Notes: generated by a model from the letters alone, not told the origin. A stretch of DNA of 64,000 nt from Gemmatimonadota bacterium (GCA_016704275.1 JADJAK010000006.1:264061-328060), one strand, 5' to 3'; positions 1 through 9,493 are shown, counted from the first letter of the stretch. Numbers and translations are program-made.

Positions 1-429
1 CGAAGAAGCGCGGGACGAAGTGGGCGAGCTCCGCGCCACAATGACATCGCCGCGCTCGTGCCGCTTCACCACGTTCTTGGCCAGCGCCTCAAAGCGTGCG
101 AGGCCGTCGTCGGCGACGTTGAATCGCGGGGCATGGCGGTGCCGCTCGAGCACCTCGAAGTACTCGACCATCCTCGGCCAACTGGTGAAGCCGTACTCAC
201 GCGCAATCACGTGCTGCACGTCGGCCAACTGGAGCGCCTCGGCGCCGTGGTCGCGCAGGGCGGCGGAGTGCGCCGTCTGCACGCGACGCAACGCGTCGGC
301 GTCGCCGGCGTGCACCTGCTTGAGGAGCGCCTTTGCCTGCTTGCGCTCGTAGTCGAGATGGGGAGTGGCGGGGAGCGGGCGGGCGCTGCGCGCGATCGGA
401 TCGGCGCGCCGGGGGCTGGTGCCGGACAT
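1..429 (-). CDS. Ankyrin-repeat-type protein, N-terminal part (runs off left edge)
   Basis: This is the first 143 codons of a minus-strand gene that continues past the left edge. The ATG at 429 follows a clear AAAGGAG ribosome site. The visible N-terminus is charged and helical (DYERKQAKALLKQVHAGD) and then reads VIAREYGFTSWPRMVEY, the block that precedes the repeats in many bacterial ankyrin-repeat proteins. No signal peptide is visible, so it is probably cytoplasmic. The repeats themselves would lie off the window, so the family call rests on this leader segment only. It is separated from the next gene by about 240 bp with no obvious promoter. Confidence 0.6.
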   Translation of the reverse strand, partial: MSGTSPRRADPIARSARPLPATPHLDYERKQAKALLKQVHAGDADALRRVQTAHSAALRDHGAEALQLADVQHVIAREYGFTSWPRMVEYFEVLERHRHAPRFNVADDGLARFEALAKNVVKRHERGDVIVARSSPTSSRASS

Positions 430-672
430 GGGATCTCCTTTCGTGGTGACCCGTGTCCGCCAGGTGGGTCCGAAAAGAGGATGAGTTGTCGGGGTGCTGC
501 GGGACTACGACGACATCGGAGGGGACCATCCCTTCCCGCGGACCGGAGGCGCTCCGACCAGCGCCTGACCCAAGCTACCATGCGGTTCGGGAACACGGAA
601 GCGAAGGGCCGGGGATGTGCCGGAGCGATTAAAGACGTTTTCGACTGGACACCGCGTAGTTCTTGCCCGCAA

Positions 673-1410
673 TCAGGGTTGCGCGGGCGTTCCGTCCGAC
701 CAGTTCGCCGCCCCGATGAGGAACACCACGATCGGGGGCAGCCCCTGCATTGCCGATGCATCAGTCGACGAGAAGAACCAGTAGGGAGCCGCCATGAGCG
801 GCGAGTCTGCCGCATTCGAACCCCAATCCTTCGCGTCCACGCCCGCGGTGAAGAACATGACATGCGGCGCGTTGTGGGTGCCCTCATCGGTCAGATAGGC
901 CGATCGCGACATCATGTAGGACATCGCGCCGCCTTGCAGCTCCGGTACCTCGCCGTTGGTGAACGCGGCCTTGACCGCCGTCAGGATCTCGGCCTTGGAC
1001 TTCCCGGCCATCAGCATTCTGCTTCGCAAGAGCACCACGGGGAGAATCGTGCGGGCCGCCTGACGGTTCATGCAGTCGGCAGCGCGCACCTTCGGGTTCC
1101 AGAATTCCGGCCAGTCGAATGCCGCCATCCAGCTCCGTGCCACCATGCAGACAAAGCCGTTCGTCCCTTCGACCGCCGTCCGGTACCCCTGCGGGCCCAG
1201 CACCAGGATCGTCGCATCGCGCGCAACCGAATTCGGCGCGGCACTGCGCGCCAATTCGATCTCGGCGCGCTCGTCCATCTGGTACTCTCCGATTGTCGCC
1301 ATGCGCGGGTACTTCTCCGCTTGTGCCGCGACCTGCGCCACGGCACCGCCACTCATGAGGGCCAGGAGGGCCAGCGCGCGTGCGGACGCGCAATGCAGGG
1401 AGCCCCTCAT
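673..1410 (-). CDS. Secreted protein of unknown function
   Basis: A 245-residue protein beginning with a signal peptide (ALALLALMSGGAVAQVAAQA), so it is probably exported. I chose the ATG at 1410 because it overlaps the stop of the upstream SRPBCC gene as ATGA, indicating translational coupling; the longer frame has no better start. The mature part has no motif I recognise. It carries a few cysteines (FVCMVARSW, RAADCMNR) and aromatic-rich segments (APYWFFSST) near the C-terminus. Being third in an ArsR-SRPBCC operon, it is probably expressed under the ArsR regulator. Function unknown. Confidence 0.75.
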   Translation of the reverse strand: MRGSLHCASARALALLALMSGGAVAQVAAQAEKYPRMATIGEYQMDERAEIELARSAAPNSVARDATILVLGPQGYRTAVEGTNGFVCMVARSWMAAFDWPEFWNPKVRAADCMNRQAARTILPVVLLRSRMLMAGKSKAEILTAVKAAFTNGEVPELQGGAMSYMMSRSAYLTDEGTHNAPHVMFFTAGVDAKDWGSNAADSPLMAAPYWFFSSTDASAMQGLPPIVVFLIGAANWSDGTPAQP

Positions 1411-2234
1411 GGCGTGGCGTCGTCCATGACGGCCGGCATCGGGAAGCGTTCCTGCATCCACGCCTGCCACAGCGGTGTGTAGCGGGTAACGTTCTCGGCT
1501 GCCTGCTCACCGTACATGTAGAACGTCAAGGTCGCCATGACCATGCTGCCGAACTTGATGGTGCCGAACGCAGCGGTGCCGGGCCCCGGCGTGTCGAGCC
1601 GCATCAGGGCACCGTACGGACTGTCGCTGATGTACTCCACCACGCCGCCAAGCGCGGGCACACCCGCCTGTGCGGCGCAACGATCCCCCACACGCGCGCC
1701 GTGCAGCCCGAGTGCCGCGGTCAGTGTCTCCCACGCCTCTGCGGCCGTGCCCGGCACCGGGGACATGATCTGCATGATCGCCGAGCGCTGTCCGCGGAAG
1801 TGCGTGAGATAGAGCCGCAGGACGCGGGCGATGCCCGGCCACCCCTCTTCGGCACCAGTCAGCTGCGCGTCCCAATCGTCCGTGCTGGAGAAGAGGCTCT
1901 GTACCACGCGCACGACGCAGATGCCGCCGGCGCGCGCCTCGACGCTGAACTCGGTCGCGATCGGCGGGGAACCCGGGGCCCAGCCAGCTCCCTCGCGGGC
2001 GAACAGCCTCGGCGGATTCCACGCCGTCACCACCGAGCGCGAATCCATCGCGGGACCGAAGTCCAACGTCACCGCGACCGGCTTGCCGCCTTCCTCCTCG
2101 AACTGCGCCGGCACGAACCACGCAGAAATGCCCGGGCCGGTGGCGATCGCTTCCCAGACTTCCTCGGGCGTGCCGGGGACCTCGATGTCGACCTGGATGG
2201 AACGGCGGCCGGAGGCCTCTCGCTTGATGCTCAT
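1407..2234 (-). CDS. SRPBCC / AHSA1-type domain protein
   Basis: A 275-residue protein of the START-like superfamily. The N-terminal half shows the typical opening (IQVDIEVPGTPEEVWEAIATG, then ISAWFVPAQ) and the beta-rich pattern of AHSA1 proteins, which form a hydrophobic pocket. The second half (from about residue 150, MQIMSPVPGTAAEAWETL) looks like a second, weaker copy of the fold, making it roughly twice the usual AHSA1 length. Its ATG overlaps the stop of the upstream ArsR gene (ATGA), and its own stop overlaps the next gene. Such proteins often pair with ArsR regulators; the ligand or substrate cannot be told from sequence. Confidence 0.85.
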   Translation of the reverse strand: MSIKREASGRRSIQVDIEVPGTPEEVWEAIATGPGISAWFVPAQFEEEGGKPVAVTLDFGPAMDSRSVVTAWNPPRLFAREGAGWAPGSPPIATEFSVEARAGGICVVRVVQSLFSSTDDWDAQLTGAEEGWPGIARVLRLYLTHFRGQRSAIMQIMSPVPGTAAEAWETLTAALGLHGARVGDRCAAQAGVPALGGVVEYISDSPYGALMRLDTPGPGTAAFGTIKFGSMVMATLTFYMYGEQAAENVTRYTPLWQAWMQERFPMPAVMDDATP

Positions 2235-2833
2235 GTCAGCTCCTTGGAGTCGGACTGTTGCGGAATGGGGTGCGCCACGACGACGAGGCGATGCGGGCGT
2301 CCGCCGGGGGCGGCGGGATCGTGGTACTTCGCGACGAGCGTCGCGATCGCTTCGGTGAGCTCTCTGCTGAACGCGGCACGGTCAGACGCCGACCGGAAGA
2401 CCACGTCGGTCTCGACCGCGAGCGTCGCCAAGCGCTTCCCCGCCTTTTCCGCCCGACCCACGAGGTCGGCCACTTCGCGGATGATCCGGGCGCCCAGGGC
2501 AATGAGGTAGCGCGCCGAGAGCCGATCGACTTGCCGCTCCGGGTTCACGGCAATCGGACCCAGCGCCTTCGGCGACACGACGTACGAGGCGGCCGTCGCG
2601 ACGACCAGCCGCTCCGTCAGCCCGCCCCATTTCCGCTCCTCAGCCAACCGCACCAACCCGTGGGCCTCAAGCGCATGCAGGTGGTAGTTGACCTTCTGGC
2701 GACCCAAGCCGACCCGGGTGGCCAGCGTCGCCGCCGAGGCGGGGACGGCCAATTCGGAGAGCAGCCGGCTGCGGATCGGCTCAAGGGCAGACGTCGCCGC
2801 GGCCGGATCGTCTATGACTTGGAGGTCAAGCAT
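2231..2833 (-). CDS. ArsR-family winged-helix transcriptional regulator
   Basis: A 200-residue regulator that opens the operon 2833 to 673. Residues about 15-60 form a winged helix-turn-helix (LLSELAVPASAATLATRVGL followed by RQKVNYHLHALEAHGLV, the recognition helix and wing). No metal-binding CxC motif is visible, so it is not an obvious arsenic or metal sensor. The C-terminal half is helical and may bind a ligand or dimerise. The start at 2833 lies 6 bp after a near-consensus -10 box, so the message may be leaderless. A dyad in the promoter suggests autorepression. Confidence 0.85.
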   Translation of the reverse strand: MLDLQVIDDPAAATSALEPIRSRLLSELAVPASAATLATRVGLGRQKVNYHLHALEAHGLVRLAEERKWGGLTERLVVATAASYVVSPKALGPIAVNPERQVDRLSARYLIALGARIIREVADLVGRAEKAGKRLATLAVETDVVFRSASDRAAFSRELTEAIATLVAKYHDPAAPGGRPHRLVVVAHPIPQQSDSKELT

Positions 2834-2839
2834 GGAGAG

Positions 2840-2868
2840 ATTCTACCTTTGACAGATTTTCTTGTCAA
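2840..2868 (-). promoter_or_regulatory. Promoter with internal dyad upstream of the ArsR operon
   Basis: On the minus strand, TTGACA (2868-2863), a 17-bp spacer and TAGAAT (2845-2840) make a near-consensus sigma-70 promoter. An inverted repeat, TTGACA at 2849-2854 facing TGTCAA at 2863-2868, covers the -35 box and the spacer, a good place for a repressor. Only 6 bp separate the -10 box from the ATG, so transcription would start at or very near the start codon. Confidence 0.75.
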
Positions 2869-2911
2869 GGGGGGCGCAAGCCACCTGCCGCCGTCCTTCC
2901 GGTCGATGGGC

Positions 2912-4264
2912 CTAGCGCCGCCCGATCAGGAACCACTTCTCCTGACGCGGCCGGAAGAAGTGCCAGCCCTCATCGTCGAGCCAGGCATCGTCTTCGAACA
3001 TCACGAAGAGTTGCTCCCCATTCCACTCCGGGATCGCGGTCTTGGTATTGAGCTCGATCGAGATGTAGGAGCCTTTCCGGAGTCGCTTGCCATCGGCGCC
3101 CGGACGCGCCCCCGATCGGAAGTCGATGCTCGCGCCGAGGCCGTGGCCCTGCAGCCCGATCGGATGCGAATAGATCATCGCCTCGATCCCGCGCTCCTTC
3201 ATCTCCTGCATGGTGGCCCGATACACCTCGCCGGCGGAACGGTCGGGACGCGAGTGGCGTTGCATGAGAGCATCCTGCAGGATGTTCGTGTTCCGCATCG
3301 CGGCCTTGAGCCCCGCCGGGGCGTCGGTCTCGCCCGGCTTCAGGACGTAGGCCATCTTCTGCCAGTCGGTGTCGAAGCCCATGTAGGTGATCCCGAAATC
3401 GATGTGCACCACATCACCGGGGAGAATCACCGTCTTCTCCGGCGCCACGGCGAGGAAGCCGCGCGAGAGTGGCAATCCGCCGCCCTGCCGCTGGACACGC
3501 AGGTCCGGCTGGAACCAGGTCCGCACGCCGTGCGCGCCCAGCGCGTCGTACAGCCAGTTGCGCACGTCGCCGACCGTGGTGACACCGGGCGTGATCACCT
3601 CGTTGGAGAGGGCGCGCTCGACGATCCGCGCCGTCACCGCCACCGCCGCAGTGTAGTGCGGCTTCTCCTGCTCAAGACGCGTGTCGAGGAGCTCCTCGAT
3701 CAACGGCGCGGCACTGACGAAGCGGGGCACGGTGCTGTCGCCGAGCACGCCGACGAGCCAGGTGTAGGCGTCGTGGGTGAGGGCGCGAGCCTGCCCGCGT
3801 GATCCGCCGATCTCCAGGCCGATGGTGGCGGGGGCGTGCTCGGCATAGAGCTCACGCAGGACGACCGCCGCAGGCCGGGGTTCGGACGTGCTCTCGAACC
3901 AGCGCGTCAGGTTGTCCTCGGAATAGCCGGTGAGCGCCACGCGCCGAAGCCCCTTTGCTCCGGCGTCCACGAAGACGAAGACGTCGCGGTTGCCGGTGTA
4001 GGGGCGCGGCGGGGCAATCGCATGCACCACCGGGTTGTCGTGGAACTCCTCGTTCACCACGATCCACATCCCGATGCCATGCCGGCGCATCATCGGCAGC
4101 AGCATCGCGTGCCGGGCATCGAGCCACGACTCGCGGACGCGAATCTGTTGCGACCAGGGAAGCAGCCCGGTGGGTCCTGCCGGCGCCTGGGCGGCGGGCG
4201 CCACGAGCGGGAACAGCGCAAGCAGCGCAGCGAGGCCGATGGGAGCGCGCAGCAGCTTTCGCAT
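2912..4264 (-). CDS. M24-family metallopeptidase (Xaa-Pro aminopeptidase-like), exported
   Basis: A 450-residue protein with an N-terminal signal peptide (IGLAALLALFPLVAPAAQA), so it is likely periplasmic. The first half is a creatinase-type N domain (WIVVNEEFHDN). The second half is the pita-bread M24 fold with the metal ligands in order: two aspartates in HIDFGITYMGFDTDW, a histidine in SHPIGLQGHGLG, a glutamate in ISIELNT and a glutamate in EWNGEQLFVMFED. These fit a dinuclear-metal aminopeptidase cleaving X-Pro bonds, although some relatives are not prolidases. It stands alone, divergent from the glycan locus. Confidence 0.9.
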   Translation of the reverse strand: MRKLLRAPIGLAALLALFPLVAPAAQAPAGPTGLLPWSQQIRVRESWLDARHAMLLPMMRRHGIGMWIVVNEEFHDNPVVHAIAPPRPYTGNRDVFVFVDAGAKGLRRVALTGYSEDNLTRWFESTSEPRPAAVVLRELYAEHAPATIGLEIGGSRGQARALTHDAYTWLVGVLGDSTVPRFVSAAPLIEELLDTRLEQEKPHYTAAVAVTARIVERALSNEVITPGVTTVGDVRNWLYDALGAHGVRTWFQPDLRVQRQGGGLPLSRGFLAVAPEKTVILPGDVVHIDFGITYMGFDTDWQKMAYVLKPGETDAPAGLKAAMRNTNILQDALMQRHSRPDRSAGEVYRATMQEMKERGIEAMIYSHPIGLQGHGLGASIDFRSGARPGADGKRLRKGSYISIELNTKTAIPEWNGEQLFVMFEDDAWLDDEGWHFFRPRQEKWFLIGRR

Positions 4265-4503
4265 GGGACTCCTGAGAGGTGAGGGGTCCGGACCTGCCTC
4301 GTCCGGCGCTGCGATCGCGGTGGCCTGTCTGGCGCCCCGCGACCACGCCCGCTAACATAAAGAATGCCAACACATTACCACGATGCCGAGCCCGGCGCAC
4401 GCGCTGGCCGTCGGCATGGTGGCGCTGCATCCCTGTGGCGACCGAGGGCATGATTCCTGCTGTCCCAGCGAGGAACATCCACACCAACCCCATAGGGCCT
4501 TCC

Positions 4504-5503
4504 ATGGTGCACAAGCTCGGAGTCATTGGCGCCGGCGTGATCGGACGATTGCGTGCACGGACGGTGCACGAGGACCCCCGGACCACGCTCACCGCCGTCT
4601 TCGACCCCGATCCGGCCGTCGCCGCCGCCTCCGCCGTGGGCGGCGCGGTCCCCGTGACCACCCTCGAGGCCTTCTTCGAGCAACCGCTCGATGGGGTGAT
4701 CATCTCCTCCCCGGTGCATCTGCACGAGGCCGCCTGCGTCGAGGCCTTCAGCCGCGGGCTGCACGTGCTCTGCGAAAAGCCGATGTCCAATACCGTGGAC
4801 GGATGCCAGCGCATGGTGGCGGCGGCCGTGGCCGCGGACCGCGTGCTGGCGGTGGGCTTCCATCAGCGATTCCTCCCCTGATGCAGTACCCGGCACAGGC
4901 CGCCGGCACCCTGGGGAGATCGACCCCACTCTTGGGGGCGACGGTCGGCCACTTCCGCGCCAGTGGCAGTACCGCATGCCGGATCGGGCGGCGGCGACGA
5001 TGGACATCGGCATCACATGGCTCTCTTCCGGCAAAGGTCGGCCGGGGCGGGTCTGGCAGCTGCCCGGCTCGGAAGACAACGCGATGGCCATCTTCCACAA
5101 TCAGGCGGGCACTCCGGCGAGCTATCACGCGACCTGGAACGAATGGGCCGGCTTCCGCGTTGCCGTGGAAGTCTATGGTCGCCTGGGGATGGTGCGCGGC
5201 TCCTACGGACCGATGCGCAACACCCTCATCACCCACGAGCGCCCCGGCGCGCCGCGACACACCGTCCGCAAGTTCTACCCCGATGTCATCCTTCGCGAGA
5301 AGTTGAAATCGTGGACCGTCACGACCCAGATGTCCTTTGCCGATGAGCTGAACGACTTCATCGCCCGCATGGAAGGGGGCGTTGGCGGCGATCTCGCGGA
5401 TGGGCATGACGGTCTCCGTTCGATCGAGGTCGCCTACGCGCTGCGCCAGAGTTCGGAGAGCCGCCAGGTGGTGCAGCTCCCGCCGCTCGGCAGGATGCGT
5501 TGA
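4504..5503 (+). pseudogene. Gfo/Idh/MocA-family oxidoreductase, split by two frameshifts
   Basis: The N-terminal Rossmann domain is intact from the ATG at 4504: LGVIGAGVIGRL, then VIISSPVHLHEA and the family-typical CEKPMS. The frame breaks near 4875 at CCTCCCC, just after GFHQRFLP. A second frame carries MQYPAQAAG and LLGATVGHFRAS, and from about 4961 a third frame resumes with QWQYRMPDRAAATMDIG and runs to 5503. All family blocks are present in order, so this is either a recently broken gene or a sequence with two indel errors. If functional it would be an NAD(P)-dependent sugar dehydrogenase supplying the glycan genes that follow directly. Confidence 0.8.
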
Positions 5504-5526
5504 CCGAGCCGCTCCACCCCTCCGCC

Positions 5527-6450
5527 ATGGCACCACCTCGAACTGCGCCCGAACTCAGCGTGGTGGTCACCGTGGTGGAAGGCGGGGACGCCGTGCCGCG
5601 GTTCTTGACCGCGCTCTGCCAGCAGCAGCACGCGCCCTCGATGGAGATCCTCGTCCCGATCGACGACAGCGTGCGCGATCTGCTCGCCCTCGCGCCCGCG
5701 TTCCCGACCGTGCGATTCCTCGATCTGGGGCAGGTGTCCACCACGCGCCCGATCACGAGCCCCGGCGGCCAGCACGAGCTGTACGATCGACGTCGTGCCG
5801 CGGCGCTCGCCATCGCGACTGGCGACATCGTCGCCATCCTCGAGGACCGCGGCGTGCCCCGCCCGGACTGGGCGCGCACCGTGGTCCAGCTGCATGCGCA
5901 GCCGTGGGCCGTCATTGGTGGGGCGATCGAGCCCGCCCCTAGCGGACTGATCGAGTGGGCGCTCTATGTCTGCGACTTCTCCCGCTACGCGCTGCCGCTG
6001 GCTGCCGGACCCGCCGCGTGGGTGAGCGACGTGAATGTGACCTACAAGCGGCATGCGCTGGAATCGACCCGCGCGCTCTGGATCGATCGATTTCACGAGC
6101 CGGCGGTGCACTGGCAGCTGGTGCGGCAGGGCGAAGTGCTCTTCCTCACGCCGGAGCTGGTCGTCGATCACTACCGGACACCGAAGCCGATGCTCGTCTC
6201 GCTCGCCGAACGATTCCACTGGGGTCGACTCTTCGGCTACATCCGGGCCGGCGAGCTGAGCGTCGGCAAGCGACTGCTGCTGGGATGCTCGTGGCCACTG
6301 GTGCCGCTGGTGGTGCTGAGCCGGCACGCCCGGGTCCACGCCCGCCGCGGGGATGCCGGGCGATTTGTGGCCGCGACGCCCGCCATCCTCGGCTTCCTCG
6401 TCGCCTGGGCATTGGGCGAGGCGATCGGCACCGTCACCGGTCGACCGTAG
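5527..6450 (+). CDS. Glycosyltransferase family 2-like protein
   Basis: A protein of about 307 residues with a GT-A nucleotide-sugar fold: LSVVVTVVEGG opens the first strand, GDIVAILEDRG carries the acidic metal-site region, and WVSDVNVTYKR matches the acceptor-side block. Two hydrophobic segments near the C-terminus (WPLVPLVVLS and ILGFLVAWALGEAIG) suggest membrane attachment. A TTG at 5500 would overlap the preceding stop, but the ATG at 5527 places the protein start just before the first beta strand and is preferred. It resembles the GT2 at 8597 in length and layout. Sugar specificity is unknown. Confidence 0.82.
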   Translation: MAPPRTAPELSVVVTVVEGGDAVPRFLTALCQQQHAPSMEILVPIDDSVRDLLALAPAFPTVRFLDLGQVSTTRPITSPGGQHELYDRRRAAALAIATGDIVAILEDRGVPRPDWARTVVQLHAQPWAVIGGAIEPAPSGLIEWALYVCDFSRYALPLAAGPAAWVSDVNVTYKRHALESTRALWIDRFHEPAVHWQLVRQGEVLFLTPELVVDHYRTPKPMLVSLAERFHWGRLFGYIRAGELSVGKRLLLGCSWPLVPLVVLSRHARVHARRGDAGRFVAATPAILGFLVAWALGEAIGTVTGRP

Positions 6451-6456
6451 CCCGTG

Positions 6457-7884
6457 ATGCCCCACCCGCCACCAGCTCGCGTCCGCCACGACACCGCTGT
6501 CGGCCGCAGCTTCCTCAAGCTCGGCGTTGGTGAGGCCGCCGCTCGGATCATCGCCTTTGGCGCCACCGTCTATCTGGCACGCACCCTCGGCGCGTCGGTG
6601 TACGGCGTCATCGTCCTCGCCACGGCGGTGATGCTGTACCTCACCTTCCTCACCGACTGTGGCGTGGATGCACTGGGTGTGCGCGAGGTCGCCGCCGCAC
6701 CAGAAGCGCTCCCCACGCTGTTGCCGAGCACGTTGGGGGCGCGACTGATGGTCGGCACCGCCCTCATGGTGCTCACGGTCGCCGTGGGTGCCCTGCTGCC
6801 GCAGCCTGACGGGGCGATCATCGCGGCCTACGCCTTCACGCTGCCGATCTATGCGCTCGGGACACGCTGGGTGCACCTCGGGTTGGAGCAGTCCGGTCGG
6901 GCATCGATCGGGCGGCTGCTCAGCGAGTGTGTCACCGTGGTGCTGGTGCTGGCGCTGGTGCGCGGCCCCGACGACCTCGGTCGGGTGCCGATGGCGCAGG
7001 TCGTCGGCGAGGGCCTGGGCGCGATCATCCTGCTTCGCCTGCTGCCGGCGCCGCTTCGCGCGCTCCGCGTCGTGCTGGAGCCGGCGCGAATCCGGACGCT
7101 GCTGCAGCAATCGTGGCCACTGATCGCGCATGCGCTCCTGGGGCTCGCGATCTTCAACAGCGACTTCATCTTCTTGCGGATCTTCCGCGACTCCGCCGCG
7201 GTCGGCATTTACGCGGCCGCCTATGCCCTGATCAGTTTCTTCCTCAACCTCGGCGCCACGTACACCATGACGCTCCTCCCGGTCATGACGCGCGTGCGGG
7301 ACGATCGACCGGCGGTCACGGCCCTCTACGACGGCTCGTTGGCGCAGGTCCTCGCGGGGGCGATCCCGGTGGCCGTCGGCGGCGCACTGGTCGCGCCACG
7401 ACTGATCGTGCTGGTGTTCGGCGCGGACTATCTGGCCGCCACCTTGCCACTGCAGATCCTGCTCTGGTCGATCCCGGTGGCCCTGATTCGCAACGTCTCC
7501 CAGAGCGCCCTCATCGCGTATCAACGGCAGGACCAGTTGATGCTCACCGCCGCCTGGGCCGCGGGCATCAACGTGGCGCTGAACGTCGCGTTGATCCCCG
7601 GGTGGGGTCTCGCCGGCGCCGCGGTGGCCACGCTCGCGACCGAGGTGCTCCGGACCGCCCTCGCTGCGAGATACACGCACCGGCTCGGGTTGCCGATGTC
7701 CTCGCCGTGGCGGTTTCGCCGGGTGATCGTGGCGTCGGCGGCGATGGCTGCCGTGGTCTGGTGGCTTGGGCAGCAGCCCCTCGGACTCGTCGTGGCCGGC
7801 GGCGCCCTCGCGTACCTGCTGGCACTCACGGCGGCCGGTGGCATCACGCTCCGTCGGGGCGCCTTGCCGGAACTCACGCCATGA
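6457..7884 (+). CDS. Flippase (Wzx/MurJ-type polysaccharide transporter)
   Basis: A 475-residue polytopic protein with about twelve to fourteen membrane helices, matching the MOP exporter superfamily. The N-terminus (FLKLGVGEAAARIIAFGATVYLARTLGASVYG) is the characteristic RfbX/Wzx opening. Its expected role is to flip lipid-linked glycan units from the cytoplasmic to the periplasmic face of the inner membrane. GTG at 6454 is directly followed by ATG at 6457; the ATG is chosen. Its stop overlaps the HAD gene start (ATGA), tying it into the glycan operon. Confidence 0.9.
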   Translation: MPHPPPARVRHDTAVGRSFLKLGVGEAAARIIAFGATVYLARTLGASVYGVIVLATAVMLYLTFLTDCGVDALGVREVAAAPEALPTLLPSTLGARLMVGTALMVLTVAVGALLPQPDGAIIAAYAFTLPIYALGTRWVHLGLEQSGRASIGRLLSECVTVVLVLALVRGPDDLGRVPMAQVVGEGLGAIILLRLLPAPLRALRVVLEPARIRTLLQQSWPLIAHALLGLAIFNSDFIFLRIFRDSAAVGIYAAAYALISFFLNLGATYTMTLLPVMTRVRDDRPAVTALYDGSLAQVLAGAIPVAVGGALVAPRLIVLVFGADYLAATLPLQILLWSIPVALIRNVSQSALIAYQRQDQLMLTAAWAAGINVALNVALIPGWGLAGAAVATLATEVLRTALAARYTHRLGLPMSSPWRFRRVIVASAAMAAVVWWLGQQPLGLVVAGGALAYLLALTAAGGITLRRGALPELTP

Positions 7885-8597
7885 ACCCGATGGCCTCGAG
7901 GCAATCGCCGATCGGCACCATCATGCAGGTACTGCCGAAGATCGGGTCGGTGCTCCGCAACCTCGAGCCGACATGGCATCTGCCCTCCCTCGACCTGCTC
8001 GACGCCGAGTTCGTGGCGCACCACCGGATCAAGGCGCTCATCTGGGATGTCGACGGCACCATCACCAATTTCCATGACACGACGGTGGCCGACGAGGCCC
8101 GCGCCTTTCGCACGCTGTCGTCGATCCCCGACCTGCAGCACGCTATCCTTTCCAACGCCGGCGAGGATCGCTTTCGGGAACTGGGCACGATCTTTCCCGC
8201 GGTGCCCGTCCTGAAGGGATATTGGTGGGAGGATGCGGTGGCGCTGCGGCAGATCCTGCGCGGTGAGGATTCCTGGTCGGCCGAGCAGGTGGCCGAACGC
8301 GCCGCGGCCGGCGCGATGCCGCTCCGGAAGCCGCACGGTGAGCTGGTGCTTGCCGTGACACGCCATCTGGGGCTCGTACCACACGACGTGGTGATGGTCG
8401 GCGACCAGTACTTCACTGACATTGCCGGTGCCAATCTCGCAGGCGTCCGGAGCATCAAGCTCTCGGCGATCGGCCCGGAGTCGCTGCCTCGCAGTATCAG
8501 GATGGGCCAGATGGTGGAACGACTGGTCTACCGTCTGCTCCACGGCGCCCCCGTGTGGGAGCGCCCACGTGATCGTACCATTGCCCGGGAGGGCTGA
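7881..8597 (+). CDS. HAD-superfamily hydrolase (YqeG-like phosphatase)
   Basis: A 238-residue protein with all four HAD motifs: WDVDGTIT (motif I, nucleophile and acid aspartates), ILSNAGE (motif II), a lysine in LRKPHGE (motif III) and VMVGDQYFTDIAGAN (motif IV). The pattern fits a small phosphatase of the YqeG/GmhB-like group. It overlaps the flippase stop (ATGA) and the next GT2 start (TGATG). Because a phosphoribosyl-decaprenol synthase homologue lies two genes on, it could remove the 5-phosphate of that lipid product; that is inference from neighbourhood only. Confidence 0.85.
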   Translation: MNPMASRQSPIGTIMQVLPKIGSVLRNLEPTWHLPSLDLLDAEFVAHHRIKALIWDVDGTITNFHDTTVADEARAFRTLSSIPDLQHAILSNAGEDRFRELGTIFPAVPVLKGYWWEDAVALRQILRGEDSWSAEQVAERAAAGAMPLRKPHGELVLAVTRHLGLVPHDVVMVGDQYFTDIAGANLAGVRSIKLSAIGPESLPRSIRMGQMVERLVYRLLHGAPVWERPRDRTIAREG

Positions 8598-9493
8598 TGC
8601 GCCCCGTTGAACTCACGGTCGTCATTCCCTCGGTCAACGGACTCCACGACCTGATCGGCTGTCTCGAAGCGGTCGAGCGGATGCGCGACGGCCTCGCGCT
8701 CGAGGTGCTCGTCGTCGACCGGCTCGGACCGCTGGTCCGGGAGTTGGTGCGTTCGCGCTTCCCGGAGGTGCGCCTGCTTCCCGTGCCGGCCTCGACCACC
8801 ATCCCCGAGATGCGGCATCTCGCCTTTCAGGAAGCGCGCGCCGACGCAGTCGCGGTCATCGAGGACCACGTGATCGTCCCGCCGGAGTGGGGACGAAAAC
8901 TGCTGGATGGTCTGGCCGCCGGCCACGACGTGGTGGGCGGGCCGATTGCCAATGCTGCCGATCAGCGCTTGCTCGACTGGTCAACCTTCCTGTGCGAATA
9001 CAGCGCCTGTCTCCCCCCGCTGCCGGAGGGCGCCGCCAATTGGCTGCCAGGCAACAACATCGTCTATCGCCGCGCGCTGCTCGAGCGCTTTCGCGAGGTC
9101 ACGGCCGAGGGGAAGTGGGAGAATCGCCTTCACGACGCGATGCGGGCGGAGGGCATCACGCTGTATTGTGACGCCTCCCTCATCGTCGGGCACAAGAAGC
9201 ACTTCGGCTTCGTCGAGTACATCTCCCAGCGCTACCTCTATTCCCGGTCGTATGCCGGGGCGCGGGTCGCTGGCGCGCCGACGGCCCGGCGCCTGGCGAT
9301 GGGGGCCGCGGCGCTCGCGCTGCCGCCGTTGTTGCTGCTGCGGATTCTCCGGGGCAATCTCGCCAAGGGCGTGCCGCGCGGATTGGTGGTCACGACGACG
9401 CCCTTTCACCTGGTCTACGTCAGTGCCTGGGCCGTGGGCGAGATTGTCGGATACTGGTTCGGACCGGGCGATTCACTGGCCAGGGTCCGGTAG
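8597..9493 (+). CDS. Glycosyltransferase family 2
   Basis: A 298-residue GT-A enzyme. LTVVIPSVNGLHDL is the first strand of the nucleotide-sugar domain, AVAVIEDHVIVPPEW the metal-binding block, and WLPGNNIVYRR the acceptor-site block seen in family 2. The C-terminal third contains two hydrophobic helices (LALPPLLLLRIL and LVYVSAWAVGEIVGYW), suggesting a membrane-associated enzyme. It shares overall plan with the GT2 at 5527, so the pair may be ancient paralogues. The start overlaps the HAD stop by one base. Confidence 0.87.
   Translation: MRPVELTVVIPSVNGLHDLIGCLEAVERMRDGLALEVLVVDRLGPLVRELVRSRFPEVRLLPVPASTTIPEMRHLAFQEARADAVAVIEDHVIVPPEWGRKLLDGLAAGHDVVGGPIANAADQRLLDWSTFLCEYSACLPPLPEGAANWLPGNNIVYRRALLERFREVTAEGKWENRLHDAMRAEGITLYCDASLIVGHKKHFGFVEYISQRYLYSRSYAGARVAGAPTARRLAMGAAALALPPLLLLRILRGNLAKGVPRGLVVTTTPFHLVYVSAWAVGEIVGYWFGPGDSLARVR

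Noticed and set aside
5434..7680. Long minus-strand open frame opposite the GT2 and flippase genes
   Set aside because: The plus strand has clear membrane helices and family motifs; the antisense translation is charged and repetitive without a domain.
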